Below, piece by piece: positions 37,307-45,546 of a DNA stretch of 64,000 bases (its first letter is position 1; the number at the start of each line of letters is the position of its first letter). The notes under the pieces were generated by a model. The model saw only the letters and a program-made list of their open reading frames with translations. It was not told where the DNA came from and ran no database searches. A program made the translations under genes and the position numbers. The DNA lies in NCBI RefSeq assembly GCF_027922425.1, contig NZ_BSFQ01000010.1, positions 124,001 to 188,000 on the forward strand. The letters are read 5' to 3'. This stretch comes from Pseudonocardia halophobica. GTDB lineage: Bacteria; Actinomycetota; Actinomycetes; Mycobacteriales; Pseudonocardiaceae.

Positions 37307-37912
37307 TCAGCCGGTCCGGTCCGCCGGTCCCGCCGTGCGGCCCGACCACTCCGGCTCGACCTCGGCCCACCGGCGGGTCCACTCGGCGTCGTTGCGACGG
37401 GCGGTCCAGCGCTGCACGAGCCGCCAGGCGGCCAGGAGCAGCAGCACGCCGGCGACGGCGACCCAGCCGGCGGCCACCACGCCGACCAGCAGGCCGGCGC
37501 GGGGCGAGGTCGGCGCGGGCGCGGGCATGCCGGCGCGGTCCACCCACACCGGAACGGCCGAGCCGGCCTTGGCGCTCATCGGGATCGTGACCTCGCCGGC
37601 GCGCGCGGTGCCGTCGGGCGCGGTCCAGGTGGCCGTGGCGCGGCGGGTGCCCGGGCCCACGCCCTCCGTCGACCCGGCGAGGTCCACGGGCTCGACGACC
37701 GCCACGACCACCCGGCTGCGGTCCGCCGCCTCCTGGTACGCCCGCGCGGACACGGCGCCGTGCGCGGCGGTGCCGACCAGCCCGGCGAGCACCATCGCGA
37801 CGACCCCGAGACCGCACAGCAGGACGGCCACGACGTCCTCGATCCGGTCCGTCCGCCTGCGCGGCAGCCCGCGGCGTCGCCTCTCCACGGCCGGGATCTC
37901 GTCCGGGCCCAC
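37307..37912 (-). CDS. Rv1733c-like membrane protein
   Basis: About 201 residues with two membrane helices: VVAVLLCGLGVVAMVLAGLVG near residue 30 and LLVGVVAAGWVAVAGVLLLLAAW near 150. Between them is an external domain containing DRSRVVVAVVE and the PVWVDRAGMPAPAPTSP stretch typical of the Rv1733c group of actinobacterial membrane proteins. The C-terminus is Arg/Trp/Glu-rich and cytoplasmic. Function is unknown. The GTG at 37912 lacks good spacing to its GGGGAGG; GTG 37888 is an alternative. Confidence 0.75.
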   Translation of the reverse strand: MGPDEIPAVERRRRGLPRRRTDRIEDVVAVLLCGLGVVAMVLAGLVGTAAHGAVSARAYQEAADRSRVVVAVVEPVDLAGSTEGVGPGTRRATATWTAPDGTARAGEVTIPMSAKAGSAVPVWVDRAGMPAPAPTSPRAGLLVGVVAAGWVAVAGVLLLLAAWRLVQRWTARRNDAEWTRRWAEVEPEWSGRTAGPADRTG

Positions 37913-37940
37913 CCTCCCCGTTACGCAGGGTCCCTGGCTG

Positions 37941-38753
37941 TCACAGCCCGAGGGTGGCGAGACGCTCCTCGTAGCGGGCGCGGACGTCCTCCGGGTCGCC
38001 GCCCGCGTCGAGCTCCTCGGCGTAGATGGCGGCGGTGTCGGTGCCGGTCTCGGCGACCCGCGCGAACCACTTCTCGGACTCGGCGCGCCAGTACCCGACG
38101 ACCCCGTAGGAGCCGGCCGGCAGTCCGAGCTCGCGGCGCAGGTAGCGGCGGACGGCCCGGGTCGCCGAGGCCTCCCCCGCGACGTAGACGTAGCCGGGAC
38201 CGGGCGGCAGCTGGGCGCCGCGCACCAGCTCGTCCAGCCGGCTGGGCGTGCGCCCCAGCCCGGCGGTGTGCATCCAGCGCACCTGGGCACCGGGCAGCTC
38301 CTGGGCGTCCTCGCGGTCGGGCACCTCGACGAGCACGGTGGTCGGGAGCCGGTCCGCCGACTCCTCGACGATCCGGCCGATGGCGGGTAGCGCCGTGACG
38401 TCGCCGAGCAGCAGCTGCCAACGCGCCCCCTCGGGCCGGCGGAACCAGCTGTTGCGGTGGGTGATCCCCAGCTCGTCGCCGACGCGCGCCCGCGCGGCCC
38501 ACTCGCCACCGACCCCGCCGGGGTGCAGCACGATGTCGACGGTCAGCCGGGCCGGCTCCCACCGGCGCACGGTGTACCAGCGGCCGACCTCGGCACCGGG
38601 GAACCGCAGGACCAGGGCCTCGTCCGGCACCCCGAGCGAGTCGAGGCCGGGCAGCCCCGGCCCGCCCAGGCCCACGCGGACAAGCGTCGGGGACAGCCGC
38701 TCGACGGTCTCCGTCACGACGGTGACGGGACCGTTCTCCAGCTCGGTGGCCAT
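37941..38753 (-). CDS. Siderophore-interacting FAD-binding reductase (SIP/ViuB family)
   Basis: Cytoplasmic flavoprotein that releases iron from ferric siderophores by reduction. The 270 residues have an N-terminal FAD domain (LVLRFPGAEVGRWYTVRRWEP, DIVLHPGGVGGEWAARARVGDELGI) and a C-terminal NAD(P)H-type domain (LLLGDVTALPAIGRIVE ... YVYVAGEASATRAVRRYLRRELGL, VVGYWRAE). ATG 38753. An IdeR-like iron box 36-54 bases upstream indicates iron repression. No siderophore synthesis or ABC uptake genes are adjacent. Confidence 0.92.
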   Translation of the reverse strand: MATELENGPVTVVTETVERLSPTLVRVGLGGPGLPGLDSLGVPDEALVLRFPGAEVGRWYTVRRWEPARLTVDIVLHPGGVGGEWAARARVGDELGITHRNSWFRRPEGARWQLLLGDVTALPAIGRIVEESADRLPTTVLVEVPDREDAQELPGAQVRWMHTAGLGRTPSRLDELVRGAQLPPGPGYVYVAGEASATRAVRRYLRRELGLPAGSYGVVGYWRAESEKWFARVAETGTDTAAIYAEELDAGGDPEDVRARYEERLATLGL

Positions 38754-38788
38754 GTCGTGCGGACCTCCACGGACGACGTTCGGGGAAC

Positions 38789-38807
38789 GGAGGTGAGGCT
38801 AACCAAT
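38789..38807. promoter_or_regulatory. IdeR/DmdR-type iron box
   Basis: GGAGGTGAGGCTAACCAAT matches the IdeR consensus TTAGGTTAGGCTAACCTAA at 14 of 19 positions, including the whole AGGCTAACC core. It overlaps a TAGCCT -10-like element on the minus strand and stands just upstream of the siderophore-interacting protein gene. Confidence 0.75.
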
Positions 38808-38995
38808 CCGGACCCCGCCGTCGATCAACCGGCCCAGATCGGACCGCCCGCCGCACCTCGAGGCCGCGCCCGACGCGGCGCTCGACACACTGCGGCGTTC
38901 GACGAGGGGACTGCCGTAAGGCGCCTGCATCAACTAGCCTCCAGGCAACGACCGACGCAGGCGTCGGCGAAGCGAGTCGCGGAGGTGCGGGCACG

Positions 38996-40282
38996 ATGGC
39001 GTGGGACTTCTCCACCGAGCCGGAGTTCGAGAAGAAGCTGGAGTGGATGCAGGAGTTCGTCCGGGAGGAGATCATCCCGCTCGAGACCCTGGACATCGAC
39101 CGCGAGACCTACGCCCGCATCACCGCTCCGATGAAGGAGAAGGTCAAGGAGCAGGGCCTGTGGGCGGCGCACCTGCCGCCGGAGCTCGGTGGCGGCGGGT
39201 TCGGGCAGGTCAAGCTGGGTCTGATGCACGAGATCCTGGGCCAGTGCAAGTTCGCACCGGGCATCTTCGGCAACCAGGCGCCGGACTCGGGCAACGCCGA
39301 GCTGCTCGCCATCGGCGGGTCGCCGCAGCAGAAGGAGCAGTGGATGCACCCGCTGCTGCGCGGTGAGCTGCGCTCCTGCTTCTCGATGACGGAGCCGGGC
39401 GCCGGGGCCGACCCCACCCTCCTCACCACGCGCGCGGTGCTCGAGGGCGACGAGTACGTGATCAACGGCCACAAGTGGTTCTCGTCGAACGCCTCGGCCG
39501 CCGACTTCCTCATCGTGATGGCGGTCACGGACCCGGACGTCTCGCCCTACCAGGGCTCGTCGATGATCATCGTGCCGACGGACACGCCCGGCGTGAACAT
39601 CCTCCGGGACATCCCCGTCATGGACCACTCGACGGTGCACCCGCGCCTCGAGGGCGGCCACGCGGAGATCATCTACGACAACGTGCGGGTGCCGAAGGAG
39701 AACCTCGTCGGCAACCCCGGCGACGGCTTCAAGCTGGCCCAGCAGCGCCTCGGCCCGGGCCGTATCCACCACGCGATGCGCTGGCTCGGCCAGTCGAAGC
39801 GCGCGTTCGACATGCTGTGCGAGCGTGCGGTGTCGCGCTACGCGCACGGCTCGGTGCTCGCCGACAAGCAGATGATCCAGGACTGGGTCGCGACCTCGGC
39901 GGCGGAGATGCAGGCCGCGCGGCTGCTGACCCTGCAGGCGGCGTGGAAGATGGACCAGGTCGGCGCGTCGAACGCCCGGAACGAGATCGCGATCATCAAG
40001 TTCTGGGGCGCGAAGGTGCTCCACGACGTGATCGACCGCGCCATCCAGATCCACGGCTCGCTCGGGTTCTCCGGCGACCTGCCGCTGGAGCAGATGTACC
40101 GGGCCGCGCGCGCCGCCCGCATCTACGACGGCCCGGACGAGGTGCACAAGGCCACCGTCGCCAAGCGGATCCTGCGCGGCTACGAGGCCCACGACGTGCC
40201 GTCCGAGCACGTGCCCACGCGCACCGAGGCCGCCCGCAAGAAGTTCGCCGAGTACCTCGAGCTCGCCACGGCGAACAACTGA
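38996..40282 (+). CDS. Acyl-CoA dehydrogenase
   Basis: A 428-residue FAD enzyme that introduces an alpha-beta double bond into an acyl-CoA. Seen: FSMTEPGAGADPT and WFSSNASAADF (flavin contacts), GFKLAQQRLGPGRIHHAMRWLG, and IQIHGSLGFSGDLPLEQMYRAARAARIYDGPDEVHK near the C-terminus. The general-base glutamate is not obvious at the usual late position (YDGPDEVH has Asp-Glu). It resembles the FadE/ACAD10-11 type. It has its own promoter region (38808-38995, no clear elements) and ends at a strong terminator. Substrate chain length is unknown. Confidence 0.92.
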   Translation: MAWDFSTEPEFEKKLEWMQEFVREEIIPLETLDIDRETYARITAPMKEKVKEQGLWAAHLPPELGGGGFGQVKLGLMHEILGQCKFAPGIFGNQAPDSGNAELLAIGGSPQQKEQWMHPLLRGELRSCFSMTEPGAGADPTLLTTRAVLEGDEYVINGHKWFSSNASAADFLIVMAVTDPDVSPYQGSSMIIVPTDTPGVNILRDIPVMDHSTVHPRLEGGHAEIIYDNVRVPKENLVGNPGDGFKLAQQRLGPGRIHHAMRWLGQSKRAFDMLCERAVSRYAHGSVLADKQMIQDWVATSAAEMQAARLLTLQAAWKMDQVGASNARNEIAIIKFWGAKVLHDVIDRAIQIHGSLGFSGDLPLEQMYRAARAARIYDGPDEVHKATVAKRILRGYEAHDVPSEHVPTRTEAARKKFAEYLELATANN

Positions 40283-40289
40283 GCCCGCT

Positions 40290-40322
40290 CCGGCCGGGAT
40301 CCGACGGGGGGATCCCGGCCGG
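40290..40322. terminator. Bidirectional terminator, acyl-CoA dehydrogenase / adenine deaminase
   Basis: A perfect 13-bp stem CCGGCCGGGATCC (40290-40302) with GGATCCCGGCCGG (40310-40322) and a 7-base loop, between convergent stops. Confidence 0.85.
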
Positions 40323-40328
40323 CGCAAC

Positions 40329-41324
40329 TCAGCCCGCCCAGTCCGCGATCTCGGCGCGCCAGCGCCGCTTGTCCTCCTCCGGCGCGAAGGTGGCGTCGAC
40401 GGAGTTGCGGGCGAGCTGGGCGAGCCGCGCCCGGTCGAGGCCGAGGTCGCGGGCGACGGCCCGGTAGTTCTCGTCGACGTACCCGCCGAAGTAGGCCGGG
40501 TCGTCGCTGTTCACGGTCGCGACGAGCCCCTCGTCGAGCATCCGCCGAAGCGGGTGGTCGGGCAGCGCGTCGACGGCCCGCAGGGCCACGTTGGACAGCG
40601 GGCACACCGTCAGCGGGATCCGCTCCTCGCGCAGCCGCGCCACCAGCTCCGGGTCCTCCATGGCACGGATGCCGTGGTCGACCCGCTCGACACGGAGCAG
40701 GTCGAGGGCCTCGCGGACGTACTCCGGGCCGCCCTCCTCCCCCGCGTGCGCCACCCGGTGCAGGCCCTCGGAGGCGGCCATCGCGTAGACGCGGGTGAAG
40801 AGCGACGGCGGGTACCCGACCTCCGCCGAGTCGAGCCCGACGCCGATGAAGTGCTCGCGGAAGGGCAGCGCCGCCCGCAGGATCTCCTCCGCCGCCTCCG
40901 GGCCGAGGTCGCGTAGGAAGCAGAGGATCATCGCCGCGGACACCCCGTGCGTCTCCTCGGCCGCGGAGAAGGCGCTGCTCAGGCCACGGATCACCGCCTC
41001 GAGCGGCACCCCGCGGTCGACGTGCGTCTGCGGGTCGACGAACACCTCGGCCCGCCGCACCCCCGCAGCCCGCGCACGATCGAGGTAGCCCGTCGCCAGG
41101 TCGTGGAAGTCCTCCTCGGTGCGGAGCACGGCGAGGTTCGCGTAGTACACGTCGAGGAAGGACTGCAGGTCGGCGAAGTGCTCGTACCGCTCCCGCAGCA
41201 CGTCGGTGTCGCGGGAGGGCAGCGGGAGGCCGTCCCGGTCGGCGAGCCGGACCAGCAGCTCGGCCTCGATCGTGCCCTCGACGTGGAGGTGCAGCTCGGC
41301 CGTGGGCGGGGTGGGAGCGCTCAT
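40329..41324 (-). CDS. Adenine/adenosine deaminase family protein
   Basis: A zinc hydrolase of 331 residues in the adenosine/AMP deaminase superfamily. Ligands and catalysts seen: HLH (12, 14) in AELHLHVEGTIE, His in AHAGEEGGPEYV with its Glu, VDHGIRAMED, and the metal Asp in NSDDPAYFGGY. The SDDPAYF form, and the size, point to the adenine deaminase (purine base) subgroup rather than classic adenosine deaminase. It would turn adenine into hypoxanthine for salvage. It stands first of a minus-strand group only by position; the next gene on the strand (MBL) ends 28 bases upstream. Confidence 0.87.
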   Translation of the reverse strand: MSAPTPPTAELHLHVEGTIEAELLVRLADRDGLPLPSRDTDVLRERYEHFADLQSFLDVYYANLAVLRTEEDFHDLATGYLDRARAAGVRRAEVFVDPQTHVDRGVPLEAVIRGLSSAFSAAEETHGVSAAMILCFLRDLGPEAAEEILRAALPFREHFIGVGLDSAEVGYPPSLFTRVYAMAASEGLHRVAHAGEEGGPEYVREALDLLRVERVDHGIRAMEDPELVARLREERIPLTVCPLSNVALRAVDALPDHPLRRMLDEGLVATVNSDDPAYFGGYVDENYRAVARDLGLDRARLAQLARNSVDATFAPEEDKRRWRAEIADWAG

Positions 41325-41352
41325 CCTGCGAGCCTTCCCCCGGCGCCCGGGG

Positions 41353-42195
41353 TCAGTCCTCGGCCACGAACCGGAACGCGTCGCCGTCGCGCACCACGTG
41401 CCCCGCGCTGCTGCCGGCGAAGTGCGTGCCGAGCACCAGCGCCTCGGCGGACGCCGCCTCCTCCAGCAGCGCCCGCCGGGTCGCCCGCGCGAGGTCCGGG
41501 TCGCCGTCGCCCGTCGCCGTCCAGTCGGGGTGCCGGCACTGGATCGGGTGGTGCAGGACGTCGCCGGTGATCACGCACCGGTCGCCGATCCAGACGCTGA
41601 GGTGGCCCGGCGTGTGTCCCGGCGTCGCCCGCAGCCGGACCGGACCGACGAGCGGGAGGTCGCCCTCGACCGGATCGACGAGCCCCGCGTCGAGCACCGG
41701 CCGGACGGAGTCGGCGAACGCCGGGGCGTGCAGCGGGTCGTCGGAGCGTCCCCACGCGTCGACGTCGGCCGCCCCGAGCAGGTACCGGGCGCGGGGGAAG
41801 GTGGGCACCCACTCACCGTCGACGAGGCGGGTGTTCCAGCCGGTGTGGTCGAGGTGCAGGTGCGTGCAGACGACCGCGTCGACGGTGTCGGGCGCGAAGC
41901 CCTCCACCACGAGATCGGCCAGGTACGGGCCGGTGCGGTGGTCGAACTCGGGGATCAGCGGGCGGACCTTCCCGTTCCCGCAGCAGGTGTCGACGATGAT
42001 GCGCCGGCCGTCCGCCTCGAGCAGGTAGGAGTGCAGGCTCATCCGGTACCGGCCGTGGGCGTCGACGAAGTCGAGCGCGAGGTCCGGCTCCGCGGCCACG
42101 TCGGCCGGCGTGGCCTCGGCGAAGAAGTCGACCGGGAAGGGCATCACGTGCTCCACCACCCGGCTGATCCGCACACCGTCGACGGTCCACGACAT
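41353..42195 (-). CDS. MBL-fold metallo-hydrolase
   Basis: A 280-residue metallo-beta-lactamase-fold hydrolase. It has the metal motif HLHLDH (112-117, in CTHLHLDHTGWN), a His in ATPGHTPGHLSVW, Asp in VITGDVLHHP and the late His in LVLGTHFAG. The group includes lactonases and unknown hydrolases; substrate cannot be told. ATG 42195 was preferred over GTG 42204 because GAGAGGGG then lies 9 bases upstream. It follows the amidase gene by 15 bases and probably shares its transcript. Confidence 0.88.
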   Translation of the reverse strand: MSWTVDGVRISRVVEHVMPFPVDFFAEATPADVAAEPDLALDFVDAHGRYRMSLHSYLLEADGRRIIVDTCCGNGKVRPLIPEFDHRTGPYLADLVVEGFAPDTVDAVVCTHLHLDHTGWNTRLVDGEWVPTFPRARYLLGAADVDAWGRSDDPLHAPAFADSVRPVLDAGLVDPVEGDLPLVGPVRLRATPGHTPGHLSVWIGDRCVITGDVLHHPIQCRHPDWTATGDGDPDLARATRRALLEEAASAEALVLGTHFAGSSAGHVVRDGDAFRFVAED

Positions 42196-42210
42196 CGCGC
42201 CCACCCCTCT

Positions 42211-42999
42211 CTAGAACCGGCGGTTCGCCAGGACGGGGATGGCCTTGCGGGCCGCGTCGACCTCGTCCAGGTCGACGTCGGCCACGAGCAGCCCGGGCTC
42301 CTCCCCCAGCTGCGCGACCACCGCGCCGTACGGGCTCGCCACCAGGCTCGCACCGATCCCCGTCGGGGCCTTGCCGCGCTCCCGGCCGACGGTCTCGGGG
42401 TCGGCCTGGTCGCAGGCGGCCACGAAGGCCGTCGAGTCCAGGGCCCGGGCGCGCACCAGCAGGTCCCACTGCTCCCGCTTGCCCGGCCCCGCACCCCACG
42501 ACGCCGGCGCCAGGACCAGCTGCGCCCCGCGGTCGCCCAGCTCCTGGTACAGGCCCGGGAAGCGCAGGTCGTAGCAGGTGGTGAGGCCGAGCGTGCGGCC
42601 GTCGACCTGGATGGTGCGCAGCCCCGTGCCCGGGGCGACGGTGTCCGACTCGGCGAACCCGAAGGCGTCGAACAGGTGGATCTTCTCGTAGGACGCCTCG
42701 ACCCCGCCGCCGGTGACCAGCAGCGTGTTGTGCACGCGTCCGTCCTCGGCCGGGGTGAACATGCCGGCGACCACGGTGACCCCGGCCTCCTCGGCGATCG
42801 CCCGCACCCGGTCCGCCCACGGGCCGTCGAGCGGCTCGGCGACGGGACCGAGCTTCACGCCGAAGCAGCACATCGTGGCCTCGGGGAACACGACGGTGCG
42901 CGCACCGGCCGCGGCGGCCGCGCGGGCGCCGTCCGCGACGAGCCCGAGGTTCTCCTCCGGCGACGGGGTCGAGACGATCTGGGCCAGGGCGATCCGCAT
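42211..42999 (-). CDS. Carbon-nitrogen hydrolase (nitrilase superfamily)
   Basis: A 262-residue amidase of the nitrilase fold with the full triad: Glu40 in VVFPEAT, Lys106 in YEKIHLFD and Cys142 in LTTCYDLRFPGLY. The LFDAF sequence after the lysine and the overall length resemble omega-amidase/Nit-type enzymes acting on omega-amides or deaminated glutathione. ATG 42999 lies four bases after the TetR stop, so it is likely co-transcribed with that regulator. Confidence 0.9.
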   Translation of the reverse strand: MRIALAQIVSTPSPEENLGLVADGARAAAAAGARTVVFPEATMCCFGVKLGPVAEPLDGPWADRVRAIAEEAGVTVVAGMFTPAEDGRVHNTLLVTGGGVEASYEKIHLFDAFGFAESDTVAPGTGLRTIQVDGRTLGLTTCYDLRFPGLYQELGDRGAQLVLAPASWGAGPGKREQWDLLVRARALDSTAFVAACDQADPETVGRERGKAPTGIGASLVASPYGAVVAQLGEEPGLLVADVDLDEVDAARKAIPVLANRRF

Positions 43000-43003
43000 G
43001 ACC

Positions 43004-43648
43004 TCAGGCTGGCATCCCGAGCATGCGGCCCGCCAACCCTGCGTACAGCAGGCCCAGCGCGTCGGGCGTCCACGGCCCGCCCGGGACGAACCACCGGGCG
43101 ACGTCGATGCCGAGGGAGAGCACCGCGGCAGTGGCCCCGCGGACGTCGGGAACGGTGAACGCGCCCGCCGCGACGCCGCGGTCGATCAGCCCGCGGACGA
43201 CCCGCTCGGTGTCCCGGCGCAGCTCCGCGACCACCTCGGCGTGCGCGGCGGTGAGCGCGCCCTGCTCGTACTGCACCACGCGGGCGGTGGTGCGCTGCTC
43301 GGCGTGCCAGCGGGTGAAGGAGTAGACCAGCACCCGCATCGCCGCCGCCGGGTCGGGTTCCACGGCGGCCGCCCGGACGAGCTCCAGGGCGATCGTGTGG
43401 CCGCGCCGGCTGAGCGCGAAGAGCAGCTCCTCCTTCGAGGCGAAGTGCACGTACAGCGCGGCCGTGCTCAGCCCGGAGCCCTGCGCGATGTGCTTGAGCG
43501 AGGTGCCGTGGAAGCCGCGCTCGGCGAAGGACTCCAGGGCGGCCCCGACGATCGCCCGCTGCGTCGCCGTCGGCCACTCCGCCCAGAGGTCGAGGCCGGC
43601 GAGGATCCGCTCGCCCGCCCTCGTGCTCTCCGCCGTGACCCGCCCCAT
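43004..43648 (-). CDS. TetR-family transcriptional regulator
   Basis: A 214-residue repressor. The N-terminal helix-turn-helix is QRAIVGAALESFAERGFHGTSLKHIAQGSGLSTAALYVHFASKEELLFAL; the rest is the helical ligand domain. ATG 43648 has an AGGGGAG site. It is divergent from the acyl-CoA dehydrogenase gene with a perfect palindrome (43692-43709) between them, so it probably represses that gene and itself in response to an acyl-CoA or fatty acid. Confidence 0.9.
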   Translation of the reverse strand: MGRVTAESTRAGERILAGLDLWAEWPTATQRAIVGAALESFAERGFHGTSLKHIAQGSGLSTAALYVHFASKEELLFALSRRGHTIALELVRAAAVEPDPAAAMRVLVYSFTRWHAEQRTTARVVQYEQGALTAAHAEVVAELRRDTERVVRGLIDRGVAAGAFTVPDVRGATAAVLSLGIDVARWFVPGGPWTPDALGLLYAGLAGRMLGMPA

Positions 43649-43691
43649 GGCCCGCTCCCCTTGACGCCGCCGCCCGTCGCGCCCACCCTAC

Positions 43692-43709
43692 TTACTGATC
43701 GATCAGTAA
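43692..43709. promoter_or_regulatory. TetR operator
   Basis: The perfect 18-bp palindrome TTACTGATCGATCAGTAA lies 43 bases from the TetR start and 16 from the dehydrogenase start, where a bound repressor would block both promoters. Confidence 0.8.
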
Positions 43710-43725
43710 CCACTCGGGAGCGACG

Positions 43726-45546
43726 ATGCCACGGGGCGACCGCGACCTCATCCTGTCCCGCCACGACGTGCGGTTCCTGCTGCACGACTGGCTGCACGTG
43801 GACGAGCTGACCAAGCGTGAACGGTTCGCCGAGCACTCGCGCGAGACGGTCGACGCGGTCCTGGAGCTGGCCGCCGACCTCGCCGCGGAGCAGTTCGCGC
43901 CGCACAACAAGCGCAACGACGCCGAGGAACCCGAGTTCGTCAGTACCGACGGAGTCGGGCGGGTCCGCCTGCACGAGGAGGTCGCGCCCGCCCTGCGCGC
44001 CGCCGCCGAGGCCGGCCTGCTGTCCGCGACGATGGACGCCGAGGTGGGCGGGCTGCAGCTGCCCCACGTCGTCGGCACGGCGGTGCAGGCCTGGTTCCAC
44101 GCCGCCAACATCGGCACCTGGGCCTACGCCATGCTCACCGTGGCCAACGCCAACCTCCTGCAGGCGCACGGCACGCCGGAGCAGATCGCGACCTGGGTGC
44201 CGCCGATGCTCGAGGGCCGCTTCCACGGGACGATGTGCCTGTCGGAGCCGCAGGCCGGGTCGTCGCTCGCCGACATCACCACCCGCGCCGAACCGCAGCC
44301 CGACGGCACCTACCGGCTGCGCGGCACCAAGATGTGGATCTCCGGCGGCGAGCACGAGCTCGGCGAGAACATCGTCCACATGGTGCTGGCCAAGATCCCG
44401 GGCGGCGCGGCCGGGGTGAAGGGCATCTCGCTGTTCCTGGTACCCAAGTACCTGCTCGACGCCGACGGGAAGCCCGGCGAGCGCAACGACGTCGCGCTGG
44501 TCGGGCTGAACCACAAGATGGGCTACCGCGGCACCGTCAACACCCTGCTCAACCTCGGCGAGGGCGCGCACACCCCGGGCGGCGGGCCGGGTGCGGTCGG
44601 ATACCTCGTGGGCGCGGCCGGCGGTGGGCTGGCCGCCATGTTCCACATGATGAACGAGGCCCGCATCGGGGTCGGGGCGGGTGCGGCCGCGCTCGCCTAC
44701 ACCGGGTACCTGAAGTCGCTGGACTACGCGAGATCCCGACCGCAGGGCCGCCCGGCCGGGGCCAAGGACCCGGCCGCCCCGATGGTCCCGATCGTCCGGC
44801 ACGCCGACGTGCGCCGGATGCTGCTCGCACAGAAGGCCTACGCCGAGGGTGCGCTCGCGCTCGTCCTCTACTGCGGCCTGCTCGTCGACGAGGAGCGCAC
44901 GGCGCCGACCGAGGCGGAGCGGATCCGGGCGCACCTGCTGCTCGAGACGCTCACCCCGATCGCCAAGAGCTGGCCCTCGCAGTGGGGGCCGGAGGCCAAC
45001 TCGCTGGCCATCCAGGTGCACGGCGGCTACGGCTACACCCGCGAGTACGACGTCGAGCAGCACTACCGGGACAACCGGCTCAACCCGATCCACGAGGGCA
45101 CCCACGGCATCCAGGCCGCCGACCTGCTCGGCCGCAAGGTCGTCATGGCCGGCGGGGCCGGGTTCACCGCGCTGCAGGAGACGCTCTCCGCGACGATCTC
45201 GCGGGCGGCCGAGGCCGGCGGGGACGCCGCCGAGTACGCCGCCGCGCTGCGGGCCGCGCTGGACCGGCTCGTCGAGGTCACCGGCGTGCTGCACGCCCAT
45301 CCGGACGCCGAGGAGCGGCTGGCCAACGCGTCGGTCTACCTCGAGGCGGCCGGGCACGTCGTCGTCGCCTGGGTCTGGCTCGAACAGCTGCTGGCCGCGG
45401 CCGGGCGGGACGACGACCTCGGCCGCGGGAAGCGCGCCGCCGCGCGGTACTTCTTCCGGTTCGAGCTGCCGAAGGTCGGCCCTCAGCTGGACCTGTTGGC
45501 CTCGCTCGACCGGACCTCGCTCGACACCGACCCCGCCTGGCTCTGA
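43726..45546 (+). CDS. Acyl-CoA dehydrogenase, DmdC/FadE5-like
   Basis: A long acyl-CoA dehydrogenase (606 residues) of the group that includes 3-methylmercaptopropionyl-CoA dehydrogenase and mycobacterial FadE5. Features: N-terminal extension (FLLHDWLHVDELTKRERF), CLSEPQAGSSLADITT, KMWISGGEHELGEN, QVHGGYGYTREYDVEQHYRDNRLNPIHEGTHGIQAADLLGRKV, and a C-terminal helical domain with HPDAEERLANASVYLEAAGHVV. The glutamate in NPIHEGTHGIQ is the likely general base. Regulated by the divergent TetR. Its 3' end overlaps the convergent permease gene by 64 bases. Sulphur substrate use is possible but not shown. Confidence 0.92.
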   Translation: MPRGDRDLILSRHDVRFLLHDWLHVDELTKRERFAEHSRETVDAVLELAADLAAEQFAPHNKRNDAEEPEFVSTDGVGRVRLHEEVAPALRAAAEAGLLSATMDAEVGGLQLPHVVGTAVQAWFHAANIGTWAYAMLTVANANLLQAHGTPEQIATWVPPMLEGRFHGTMCLSEPQAGSSLADITTRAEPQPDGTYRLRGTKMWISGGEHELGENIVHMVLAKIPGGAAGVKGISLFLVPKYLLDADGKPGERNDVALVGLNHKMGYRGTVNTLLNLGEGAHTPGGGPGAVGYLVGAAGGGLAAMFHMMNEARIGVGAGAAALAYTGYLKSLDYARSRPQGRPAGAKDPAAPMVPIVRHADVRRMLLAQKAYAEGALALVLYCGLLVDEERTAPTEAERIRAHLLLETLTPIAKSWPSQWGPEANSLAIQVHGGYGYTREYDVEQHYRDNRLNPIHEGTHGIQAADLLGRKVVMAGGAGFTALQETLSATISRAAEAGGDAAEYAAALRAALDRLVEVTGVLHAHPDAEERLANASVYLEAAGHVVVAWVWLEQLLAAAGRDDDLGRGKRAAARYFFRFELPKVGPQLDLLASLDRTSLDTDPAWL

